Shown here: piece by piece, positions 1 to 6,502 of the stretch
How positions within the stretch are numbered: the first letter of the stretch is position 1
How the letters are laid out: each line of letters starts with the position of its first letter
Source of the DNA: Nitrososphaerota archaeon
Lineage (GTDB): Archaea; Thermoproteota; Nitrososphaeria; Nitrososphaerales; CADDZS01
Assembly: GCA_027886785.1 (NCBI GenBank)
Contig: JAPCJV010000005.1
Span: forward strand, 1-18,628
DNA length: 18,628 nucleotides
Direction: 5' to 3'
The notes under the pieces: model-generated
Told to the model about the DNA's origin: nothing
The model's database searches: none
Seen by the model: the letters and a program-made list of their open reading frames with translations, nothing else
Position numbers and translations under genes: made by a program

Positions 1-310
1 TAGCTAGATTGATCAAGTCAGGGTCCAGCCAAACTTTGAGCTCATCGCGAGTCAGCACTTTGTTAACGGGTGAAGTTAGCCCCAGATCGCAGATGAATTG
101 ATCAAGCTTTTGCCCTTTCTCATACTGGAATTTCGTGGTATATTCCTTCAAGGCTTCACGAATCAAATTAGTAAGATCACTCCCCTCTCTTCTCGCAAGA
201 AGGATCGCAGCATCCATTATTTCCTTATCTTGCTCTCTAAAATTAAGTGGATGGACCCACCGGGGTTTCAAAGTCAAGCTAAGAAAACCCTTTGTAATGT
301 TGTACTGCAT
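1..310 (-). CDS. Ribbon-helix-helix-like DNA-binding protein, partial (cut by window start)
   Basis: The frame is open from an ATG at 310 to the left edge, so the C-terminus is missing. Visible product is about 103 residues. Residues about 26-60 (from REQDKEIMDAA through LIREALKEYTTKF) have the pattern of a CopG/ribbon-helix-helix domain: two helices separated by a turn (ARREGSDLTNLIREAL), as in many archaeal transcription factors and antitoxins. The N-terminal strand, about residues 8-20, reads FLSLTLKPRWVHP. No toxin partner is visible downstream because the window ends. It follows the 167-residue wing-helix-like gene with a 19-base gap, suggesting co-transcription. An alternative in-frame ATG at 346 would overlap that gene by 17 bases and add a short segment with a CxxC (CSTC). 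Neither start has a clear ribosome site. The family assignment is inferred from pattern only. Confidence 0.55.
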   Translation of the reverse strand, partial: MQYNITKGFLSLTLKPRWVHPLNFREQDKEIMDAAILLARREGSDLTNLIREALKEYTTKFQYEKGQKLDQFICDLGLTSPVNKVLTRDELKVWLDPDLINLA

Positions 311-329
311 ACATGTACTGCATGGAGTG

Positions 330-833
330 TCATGGAGTTTCTTCATCTTCTTCAGCTACTATCATAGAATCTACGTCTACGTATTTTGGCACCCAGCCTC
401 CTCCTTCTTTGAGCGCTCGTTCAATTCCCTTCGGGGTAGCCCTCCAGGTTCCGAAAGTCTCCTCGCCAAGGGGATGGATCTCTCCCTTGACGACGAGATT
501 TTTTCTGGAGAACTTTATGATCGTCTCCACAATCTTCTTTTTGGATTCTGGATAGACCGCTTTCAGATCTGTTTCAGTCAGCTCCTTGAACCACTTACTT
601 TCCACCACCTTCAATACGACTTTGGTATGTTGTCCCAAGGTCGGAGATTTTGCGAGGACACATAAAATGGGAATCTCTGGATTACTTCGCACAGGTGCCC
701 TAGTTTTCGCAGATACGAAAGTTTTCTTTTTCCTAATTCTCTTGGATGGAGTAACTTCTTGAACTTGGGATGATGTGCGGTTTGTCCTTCTAGGAACCGA
801 TTTTCCTTCAGCGAATGATTCATTTTTCGACAT
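330..833 (-). CDS. Basic protein with winged-helix-like domain, function unknown
   Basis: 167 residues, ATG start. Residues 1-50 are strongly basic and low in hydrophobics (RIRKKKTFVSAKTR), probably disordered and able to contact nucleic acid. Residues about 54-142 look like a winged-helix domain: a first helix (ILCVLAKSPTLGQHTKVVLKVV), a second helical part (TETDLKAVYPESKKKIVETIIKFSRK), then a beta-wing ending in FGTWRATPKGIERAL, which resembles the W-x-T-x-K-G end of Mrr-N and PadR-like winged helices. The tail is acidic (AEEDEETP). It lies immediately upstream of the ribbon-helix-helix-like gene, so the pair may be a regulatory unit. I recognise no specific family; DNA binding is inference. 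Confidence 0.6.
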   Translation of the reverse strand: MSKNESFAEGKSVPRRTNRTSSQVQEVTPSKRIRKKKTFVSAKTRAPVRSNPEIPILCVLAKSPTLGQHTKVVLKVVESKWFKELTETDLKAVYPESKKKIVETIIKFSRKNLVVKGEIHPLGEETFGTWRATPKGIERALKEGGGWVPKYVDVDSMIVAEEDEETP

Positions 834-869
834 CTATTCGGTCGAAACACGCCACAGCACACAGCATTG

Positions 870-877
870 CAATAAAT
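870..877 (-). promoter_or_regulatory. Possible TATA box for the winged-helix/RHH gene pair
   Basis: On the minus strand this reads ATTTATTG within GCATTTATTGCA. Its centre is about 40 bases upstream of the ATG at 833, which would give a leader of roughly 14 bases. No Shine-Dalgarno sequence precedes the ATG. Assigned by position and composition only. Confidence 0.35.
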
Positions 878-880
878 GCA

Positions 881-902
881 CTCGTCTGGAAGGACAGACG
901 AG
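881..902. repeat. Perfect 8-bp inverted repeat in the 834-1053 gap
   Basis: CTCGTCTG (881-888) and CAGACGAG (895-902) are exact reverse complements around a 6-base loop. It lies 3' of the membrane-protein gene (stop at 1054) and just upstream of the proposed promoter of the next minus-strand gene. No T-run follows on either strand, so it is not a typical terminator. It could be an operator or a 3'-end RNA hairpin. I see nothing else in the 834-1053 gap beyond this and the TATA-like box. Confidence 0.45.
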
Positions 903-1053
903 GAGCCCTGCAGACGTTATGCATTATTCTTTGCTTGCATCCACCACCCACTTGGATGAACGATGATCTGGTAGCCTCAAACGTGCAAAAAACTCCTGAA
1001 TCCTTTCGGTATTCGAGACATACAGTTTCGCATACGAGATCTGATTTTTTCTC

Positions 1054-2595
1054 TTACCCCAATTTATCGTCCAGGGAATCGATTACGTAGCCGACACTTA
1101 GTGGGAGAAGTAGGGCAGTTCCCAAGAGGAAGGCTGCTAATAACATCCAATAGTCACCGAGATACGATTTCCACCAGACATCGAGATTCCCGGAAATAAA
1201 ACTTGGAAGAGTGGAAGATAAGAATGGAGAAGAGAACCAATTATCGCTGGGCGGGGCAAGGACTCCCACTAGGGCTGCGATCCCATTCACGACGACCCCA
1301 GTTGCAAATAGAAGATATGCGAATGTGTACGAGTATTTTCCGTTAGCCTCAGAAATAACGAATCCTGCGGGGATGAGCAGAAAGGGAATCGAGGAAATTA
1401 TGAGCCGGGGACCGAACGAAAGCCCACCCAGCGGGTCATACCACGAAGAATAGAGCCCTAAAATTCCCAAGAAGATTGAAAGAAAAAGAAGAGCTTCCCT
1501 GTCAGTGTGCGAATTTCTGAGCATTTTCCACATGCCCCATACTCCCAAGAGTAGAATGGGCGAATAGGAGAATAACCCGCGCATAGGAGTGAACAGGTTC
1601 AAGAATACTCCCAGGTGGACCGGGAAGTTGAAATTAGCAAATACCGAAGAGCTGTGCAAGAAAAGCTGTTCTGAAGTGGTAAAGAGAGTACCAAAACTCA
1701 GATAGTTGTAGAGACCGAGCGAGAAAAGAGTAACCAGCACAGAACTAGAAAGAAATGCAAAAACTGATTTCAAAATGGTGGTTAGTTTTTTCTTTCTCAT
1801 TCCAAACAAGAGGTACAGTGCAATTATCGGGATTAGAATTCCGTTGACATAGTCCACAAAGGTCGCACACGCGATCGCGAGGCCACAAAGAAATGGTAGG
1901 ATGAAGTTATGAGTTCCTGTTTTATTGTTAGGTTGTCCTGTAGCAAAAGTGTTGGCCCGATCAAACTTGATCACTAGAAAGATTGCAATAAGATCGAAGA
2001 GACTAGAGACATCGCTCTGAAACAAATACCCGGCGAAGGGCCAGCTTATCGTAGAAAATGCATAGCTAAAGGCTACAAACGCTGAAATTTCTTTCTTGAA
2101 ATAATAATTGGAAATCTTGTACACAAAATATGAGCCAAGCGAGTTGGCGAAAGCAATCGGAGCTTCTGTCAGCAGGAGTACACTTCCAAACTGGGTGAAG
2201 TGTCCATTCAAGAGGAAACCAATGATCGCAAAGGGCAGAGTGAAGAATGCAACCCCCGGAGCGTTTGCCATGAAGTAATTTCCGTTATATTGGAAGACGT
2301 CTACGCTCTTTGGATCAAAGGAGCCCACTTTTCCTAAAATGAAGGAATGGTTTGCCCAGACCGAATATTGAAATTCCACGATCGCAGTGGAGTGGTCCGT
2401 AGCCCAGACTTCGTTCAAAGTGGCGAGATATACCGCAAGCGTGGAGAGGAAAATGATTAGTCCGAGATATCTTGCAAATGAGCCAAATCGCGATTTCGGT
2501 TTTCTTGCCTCCGCCTTCCTATCGTTGGTAAACCTCGATCCCTCGTTCACCTCGGTTCGATCCCGAAGTTTCCCATCGGTCGAACCAGTGATCAC
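1054..2595 (-). CDS. Polytopic membrane protein, putative GT-C/GT39-like glycosyltransferase
   Basis: 513 residues from a GTG start; no in-frame ATG occurs before the first membrane segment. A charged cytoplasmic N-terminus of about 40 residues precedes some 11-12 hydrophobic segments starting at residues 43-60. The long loop after the first segment (residues 61-108) contains the acidic W-A-T-D-H stretch, the position where GT-C enzymes carry a catalytic aspartate. Residues 385-408 (SWYDPLGGLSFGPR then a hydrophobic helix with two prolines) match the W...GG-S-x-GPR-hydrophobic pattern common in GT39/PMT-like predicted glycosyltransferases. A role in transferring a sugar from a polyprenyl-phosphate donor at the membrane is inferred. 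It has no partner genes nearby; transcription seems monocistronic. Confidence 0.6.
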   Translation of the reverse strand: MITGSTDGKLRDRTEVNEGSRFTNDRKAEARKPKSRFGSFARYLGLIIFLSTLAVYLATLNEVWATDHSTAIVEFQYSVWANHSFILGKVGSFDPKSVDVFQYNGNYFMANAPGVAFFTLPFAIIGFLLNGHFTQFGSVLLLTEAPIAFANSLGSYFVYKISNYYFKKEISAFVAFSYAFSTISWPFAGYLFQSDVSSLFDLIAIFLVIKFDRANTFATGQPNNKTGTHNFILPFLCGLAIACATFVDYVNGILIPIIALYLLFGMRKKKLTTILKSVFAFLSSSVLVTLFSLGLYNYLSFGTLFTTSEQLFLHSSSVFANFNFPVHLGVFLNLFTPMRGLFSYSPILLLGVWGMWKMLRNSHTDREALLFLSIFLGILGLYSSWYDPLGGLSFGPRLIISSIPFLLIPAGFVISEANGKYSYTFAYLLFATGVVVNGIAALVGVLAPPSDNWFSSPFLSSTLPSFISGNLDVWWKSYLGDYWMLLAAFLLGTALLLPLSVGYVIDSLDDKLG

Positions 2596-2624
2596 AAAAA
2601 GTTCGAGCGATCAGATCAGAGAGG

Positions 2625-2632
2625 AATTATTT
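2625..2632 (-). promoter_or_regulatory. Possible TATA box for the GT-C-like gene
   Basis: Minus-strand sequence AAATAATT, centred about 33 bases upstream of the GTG at 2595. This spacing would give a very short leader and supports the GTG start. Evidence is sequence composition and distance only. Confidence 0.4.
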
Positions 2633-3159
2633 GAGACTAGGCACGAGACATCCTGTTCTAATCACCAGAACGGCAAGATAGATTCGTGATTCTTGAGAAG
2701 CATCTGCTACTAAATCCGTCTCAATTTATTTAGGCCGGCTCGGCAGACTCTATTCCCAGAGTCTATCTGGTAGCTACTCGATCAATCACCATGAGACGCA
2801 AAGAAAGCTGCAGGGACAGGATCAACTCTGCCCTTTTTGTCATCGAGGACTGCATGATCAATGCATTACTAAACAGAATTTTCTTTGTTGCTGCCAAGAA
2901 GAGACTTCGAGACAAGCCGCCATATTGGACGGTATTGAATCACCGAACCCGAGAAGGAATTCTACGGGTGGAATATCAGGCCCAACTCGAGGAACAGTTC
3001 ACGCTGACAAGCCGTACGGTGGACTAAACAAAAGTATCAAAGCGCCGGTTGAAAAAGCGCCATCGGGCTGAGAGCTATATCGTGACGTACTCCCAAGATC
3101 CCACGTCCCTTCTAGATTCCTTGAGAACCTGAATTGCAATTGGACAAAATTAGTGTTGT
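2633..3159. other. Intergenic stretch without a convincing gene
   Basis: About 530 bases between two minus-strand genes. A TTTATTTA element lies at about 2725-2732, and a small inverted repeat (CCAGA/TCTGG) at 2756-2770. A 78-codon plus-strand ORF (2791-3027) starts with ATG about 60 bases after the TTTATTTA element, but has no ribosome site and no recognisable domain. I see no tRNA-like cloverleaf, tandem repeat or T-rich terminator. A small RNA or a decayed gene is possible, not supported. Confidence 0.4.
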
Positions 3160-4341
3160 TTACAGCAACTTTTTGATCGTACTCGCAATAATTTTTTCAT
3201 CGCCGTCAGCGAGAAGTAATGTGTTGATCTCCAGACTTCTTCCACCGTGGTAGTACACCCAGATGGACGGATCCCCACCCATAAGTTTTTGGTGCAGATC
3301 GGCGATTTGCCCTGGACTCCTTCCTTCAAAATCGATTTTGATCCCAAGTTGGTGGTAACCGATTCCTTCGGCAAGCGTGTCTGGCCAATCGGAGAAGCTC
3401 ACCTTTGCAATATCTGAGAGAGCGCTTTTAAGGTTCTGAATTTTGTGAAGAGCGGGTTCCACTCGTTCCTTTTGGTGATCCATGGCAATCCATCTTTTTA
3501 GGGCGGCCAGAGTCCCCACGATCTCCTGCCGGTCGAGTTTGTATCCCCTCCCAATGCTCCTGTAGAATCCAGGCTTAGGATCGTATGCACCTGCTTCCTG
3601 TCCGATGAAACTGTGCAGCGACACCGCTTCTATGAGATCTTTCCTACCGCAGACCCATCCGGCAGAGTTCGCACCCCCTACATACTTTGACGCATAGCAT
3701 ACGAGATCCGCCCCCATTTTTGCAAACCTGCTCAAGAGTTCAATGGGGTACGTCTGACCGGCGGCATCCACTATTATCGGGACTCCATGTCTATGACCGA
3801 TTTCTATGACTTGTTGGAGAGGTAGAATATCCGACCTTGAATCCGGATAGTCGGGGACCATGAAATGGATCGCAGCTGTCTTGTCGGTGAAGGCGGCCTC
3901 GAGGTCCTCGGGTCTTGCACCCCACACCTCGTGTCCCACCTGTACGAACTTTCCACCCGGGACCTCCATGCTTCTGTCGTACATCCCGGGTTCGCCGGTG
4001 TGAGCGCCCCTCAGATTCCTTTGAATGATGATTTCATTTTTCATTCCTGAGGTATCCGGAAGACGTCGCATTTTCTCCGGATCCTTTCCAGCGATGCACG
4101 CAGCTGCAGATAACACTAGGGCGGCAAAAGATCCGGAGGTAACGTGCGCTGCCTCCGCCCCGCAAATACGGGCAATTTCCTTGCCGACCTTGTCCTCGAG
4201 CTCCCAGATCCCGCACCAATTATTCGTCGCTTCTTCCATCGCATCGAGAGTGGGCTTGGGAAGTACTGATCCTCCGAGTCGCGTAATGGGGAATTGTCCG
4301 TTGATCACGCGCCGGACTCCCAGCACTTTGTACGAACTCAT
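3160..4341 (-). CDS. SelA-like PLP-dependent enzyme (aminotransferase-fold; lyase or related)
   Basis: 393 residues from the ATG at 4341 (another in-frame ATG at 4374 gives 404). The sequence follows the SelA / D-glucosaminate-6-phosphate ammonia-lyase family: N-terminal LGVRRVING and TRLGGSVLP, the cofactor-pocket stretch AEAAHVTSGSFAAL, the PLP-pyridine aspartate in IIVDAAGQ, and the Schiff-base lysine in YASKYVGG (Lys230 and Asp203 in the longer numbering). Known members either make selenocysteinyl-tRNA (bacterial SelA) or perform beta-elimination/aldol chemistry on sugar acids; archaeal homologues mostly lack a proven role. No SelB, SelD or tRNA-Sec is in the window, so selenocysteine synthesis is unlikely. 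The TATA-like box at 4386-4392 is too close to 4374 but well placed for 4341, hence the start chosen. Confidence 0.75.
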   Translation of the reverse strand: MSSYKVLGVRRVINGQFPITRLGGSVLPKPTLDAMEEATNNWCGIWELEDKVGKEIARICGAEAAHVTSGSFAALVLSAAACIAGKDPEKMRRLPDTSGMKNEIIIQRNLRGAHTGEPGMYDRSMEVPGGKFVQVGHEVWGARPEDLEAAFTDKTAAIHFMVPDYPDSRSDILPLQQVIEIGHRHGVPIIVDAAGQTYPIELLSRFAKMGADLVCYASKYVGGANSAGWVCGRKDLIEAVSLHSFIGQEAGAYDPKPGFYRSIGRGYKLDRQEIVGTLAALKRWIAMDHQKERVEPALHKIQNLKSALSDIAKVSFSDWPDTLAEGIGYHQLGIKIDFEGRSPGQIADLHQKLMGGDPSIWVYYHGGRSLEINTLLLADGDEKIIASTIKKLL

Positions 4342-4385
4342 TTTGTGATCACTATACTTCAATCGTTGTCGCATTCAAGCATAAC

Positions 4386-4392
4386 TTATTAA
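4386..4392. promoter_or_regulatory. Shared TATA-like element between divergent genes
   Basis: TTATTAA reads as TTAATAA on the other strand, so one box could direct both genes of the 52-base (or 85-base) divergent gap. Its centre is 38 bases before the plus-strand ATG at 4427 and 48 bases before the minus-strand ATG at 4341, giving predicted leaders of about 12 and 22 bases. The minus-strand leader ends with GTGATC four bases before the ATG at 4341, a partial match to the archaeal ribosome site. Confidence 0.45.
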
Positions 4393-4426
4393 CTGCTCTC
4401 CCGCCCTAGCAGAGCGGTGTTTTTAC

Positions 4427-5200
4427 TTGTTCCAAAATGGTTTAGACAATCGTGTTCACATTTCAAAGAGCGCAATACTAGCTATTTCTCTAATCTGCTT
4501 TCTTGCATTGTCCTTAGCTCCCTTCCTTCAAGCAACTGCGGCAACCAGCACTGTAACTACTTCCACTGAAGCGGGGTATGCCGTTACAGCACCAGCGAAC
4601 TCTGTTAAAGCAGTGAGGGGTTCATTCCACGTACCTGCCGTTACCTGTCCAAGTGGCGAGCAAGTGGATTTCATCATTGGAATGGACAACTATCCTTCTT
4701 GGTTCACGTTTGCGAAAGCGAACGAGGTGGGAGTGGACGCGAGGTGTAATGGTAACACTGCTAACTATTTTGCGTTTTACGTGACCCCTGGTTCGAACCT
4801 TAACTTCGCTGGGAATGTCAAGGCGGGCGATTTGATCAAAGGGTCGGTCGCTTATGTGAATGGCGTGGTGTCTCTTTCGCTGAAAGACATCACGAGTGGC
4901 CTTAGTATCTCAAAGACCTCGAGCGGGGTCGGCATTTCCAGAAGTGTGGCTGGATGGCTTGTGGCTACGGGAGGGGTGGCACTGCCCAACTTTGGCACGT
5001 TCGGAGCTGGAGTCGGGCACACGGGAGTTTCTAAAACTGACACAGCGACAATAGGAACGCATACTGGCTCCATCGGATCTTTCGCCCCCATTGCAGGAGA
5101 CACAGTAGTGCGGATTCAGATGAGCGATCCCTCTGGAGGCGCCGCCACGACGTCATCGCTTACCAACGGCGGCACAAGCTTCACTGATGTTTGGAGCTAA
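4427..5200 (+). CDS. Secreted glutamic-peptidase (G1/eqolisin)-like protein lacking the catalytic pair
   Basis: 257 residues. Residues 1-13 are polar, residues 15-38 a hydrophobic signal segment ending ATAA, so the protein is exported. The mature part is rich in S, T, G and V and beta-prone. Landmarks of the eqolisin (peptidase A4/G1) fold are visible in order: VRGSFHVP (63-70), a central V-G-V-D (101-104), A-F-Y-V-T-P (116-121), a K-A-G-D turn (132-135), SLSLKDITSG (149-158), a W-L-V strand (177-179) and LPNFGTF (186-192). Cys74 and Cys107 could form a disulfide. In active members Gln-x-G and W-I-V-Glu carry catalysis; here the aligned residues are Glu100 and Ala180, so it is probably not a peptidase, or acts differently. 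The family call is by eye. Confidence 0.55.
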   Translation: MFQNGLDNRVHISKSAILAISLICFLALSLAPFLQATAATSTVTTSTEAGYAVTAPANSVKAVRGSFHVPAVTCPSGEQVDFIIGMDNYPSWFTFAKANEVGVDARCNGNTANYFAFYVTPGSNLNFAGNVKAGDLIKGSVAYVNGVVSLSLKDITSGLSISKTSSGVGISRSVAGWLVATGGVALPNFGTFGAGVGHTGVSKTDTATIGTHTGSIGSFAPIAGDTVVRIQMSDPSGGAATTSSLTNGGTSFTDVWS

Positions 5201-5277
5201 AATATTTCGCAAGTAAACAAACGTTTCAGCCGACAGCGATTTTCCATAATTCATAGAGATGTAAGAATCGTTCCTTG

Positions 5278-6264
5278 TTAGGGCTCTTTTTCGTCAATGA
5301 TTCCTCGTTGAACTCTGTAGCCGAAAGCTTTCTCAATATTGAAGCCATCCAAGTTCTCGTCATCAGCAAATAATCCGCATGCGCGACATTTTTCCAGACA
5401 ATCTTTCACGTAGGCAAAATGCTTTCGCAAATCTGTAGCCTTGATGAAAGCTTTATGCATTCTTCCTTGTTCAATCTCCACTAGATGCCAGAGCCCCCAT
5501 GTTAGATAGTCAAGCAAGATCAGAGACTTGAAGAGCTCGATTCTATTAGCGAGGCTGGGGTCTCTTCTCCACTTGGAGTATTCTAGAAGAAAATCCTTCT
5601 GTCTCTCAGCTGGAAATTCTATCCCGAAACCGTAGAAGATCCTGGCAATTTCCGCGGCGGGATCCCAAATGCCAAAGCTTTCCCAGTCAATTAAGCAGAT
5701 TCGACTATTCGATTGCAAAATTGTATTTTGAGCGCCCGGATCTCCGTGGCAAGGCACCTGAACGTTTGGGATTTCTGTTTTTGAAACAAAATTCTCTGCG
5801 CTGGATATTGCCTCGTCTAGAACTTCAATCAATGCATCCAGTTTATGGGAGTAGCCGGCACTTCTGACATAATTCAGATGCATTTTCGATTGTGCAATGA
5901 ATGATTCGTAAGTACTACCACGGTTCCTAATTTTGAAATAAATATTTTCGGATGAGATGGAATTAACTCTTGCCACAACTTTGGCGAGATTTCTCACGAC
6001 TTGCAGTTTCCTTATTTGACTGGGTCTTTGGTCCAAGGAAGTACCTTCTACAAATCCGAGTATCAGAACAGAATCTTCAAAGGACGTTCTCGTTTCGTCA
6101 AGATGGTACGCTCCGGGAGCGAGCCGGAACTTCTCTAAGGTTCTAAGTATCCCAAATTCTTCCCGAGTTTTATCCCGGCTGTCAGGATCCATATTAATTC
6201 TGAAAATATACTTTCTCCGATTTGCGGAGACGCGAAAATTGAGATTTGATTCGCCCAGTCCCAA
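5278..6264 (-). CDS. APH/choline-kinase-family phosphotransferase (main reading frame; 5' end out of frame)
   Basis: 328 codons in this frame, beginning at a TTG, but the true N-terminus lies upstream in another frame (see next entry). Protein-kinase-like phosphotransferase hallmarks are clear: the nucleotide-loop residues GESNLNFRV, the ATP-lysine-like strand position YIFRI (here Arg), the catalytic-loop HGDPGAQN (His173, Asp175, Asn180) and the metal-binding LIDWES (Asp193), followed by DPAAEIARIF. These enzymes phosphorylate small hydroxyl compounds (aminoglycosides, choline, homoserine, ethanolamine); the substrate here cannot be read. It converges with the eqolisin-like gene over a 77-base gap and diverges from the acyl-CoA ligase. 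No resistance role should be assumed. Confidence 0.75.
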   Translation of the reverse strand: MGLGESNLNFRVSANRRKYIFRINMDPDSRDKTREEFGILRTLEKFRLAPGAYHLDETRTSFEDSVLILGFVEGTSLDQRPSQIRKLQVVRNLAKVVARVNSISSENIYFKIRNRGSTYESFIAQSKMHLNYVRSAGYSHKLDALIEVLDEAISSAENFVSKTEIPNVQVPCHGDPGAQNTILQSNSRICLIDWESFGIWDPAAEIARIFYGFGIEFPAERQKDFLLEYSKWRRDPSLANRIELFKSLILLDYLTWGLWHLVEIEQGRMHKAFIKATDLRKHFAYVKDCLEKCRACGLFADDENLDGFNIEKAFGYRVQRGIIDEKEP

Positions 6265-6354
6265 GCCGCGTGATTTTTCTCACTTTGATTTTGTCCCGCA
6301 GTCCCAGGTTGGAGGGCGAGAGAGCGTCAAAGTACGTTTGAATCTTTTTTTCAT
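6255..6354 (-). pseudogene. Displaced N-terminal coding segment of the APH-family kinase (two indel-like frame changes)
   Basis: A minus-strand frame different from that of the downstream kinase encodes IQTYFDALSPSN, then LGLRDKIKVRKITRLGTG, which reads as a normal N-terminal helix and first beta-strand leading into the GESN loop. To join this to the kinase, one G must be lost from the GGG at 6254-6256. The only nearby ATG (6354) is in the kinase frame, followed by seven A residues (6345-6351) and then an in-frame TGA at 6280-6282; with one extra A it would read M-K-K-K-I-Q-T-Y-F. So two indels of opposite sign bracket the segment. Either the gene is decaying, the sequence has two errors, or decoding slips. 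Confidence 0.6.
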
Positions 6355-6458
6355 AACTCTTCTTTGCAGATTCTTTTGAGATTTGGGGCGAGAGGTTTCA
6401 CAGCTCGGTTAAGCATGATAAAGAGACTAAAATCGACCGAGTATCCAAGGGCTGAAAC

Positions 6459-6481
6459 GAGCTAGTTAATAGCTCTTTTTT
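6459..6481 (+). promoter_or_regulatory. Palindrome plus T-run upstream of the acyl-CoA ligase (operator or attenuator)
   Basis: GAGCTA (6459-6464), GTTAA, TAGCTC (6470-6475) is an exact 6-bp inverted repeat, followed directly by TTTTTT (6476-6481). It ends 22 bases before the ATG at 6503. The central GTTAATAG is also the best TATA-like sequence, about 34 bases upstream. A repressor bound here would block promoter recognition; alternatively a transcript from further upstream would end here. No plus-strand gene precedes it, which favours an operator. Confidence 0.4.
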
Positions 6482-6502
6482 AGAATTCTGGATCCCGTTA
6501 GA

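Noticed and set aside
135..665. 176-codon plus-strand ORF across the left end
   Set aside because: It overlaps the two minus-strand DNA-binding-like genes, which have convincing domain patterns and acidic or basic segments; this frame is their shadow.
881..902. CRISPR repeat or intrinsic terminator
   Set aside because: The sequence occurs once and has no T-run on either strand.
2791..3027. 78-codon plus-strand ORF in the largest gene-poor gap
   Set aside because: No ribosome site, no recognisable motif, spacing to the TTTATTTA element does not fit a leaderless start, and composition is unremarkable. Kept only as part of the intergenic note.
3160..4341. Selenocysteine synthase (SelA) as a functional call
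   Set aside because: The fold and PLP residues fit, but many SelA-like proteins have other roles, and no SelB, SelD, tRNA-Sec or selenoprotein is visible.
5278..6264. Aminoglycoside resistance gene
   Set aside because: Only the general phosphotransferase fold is seen; substrate-specific features are not identifiable, and the 5' end is out of frame.
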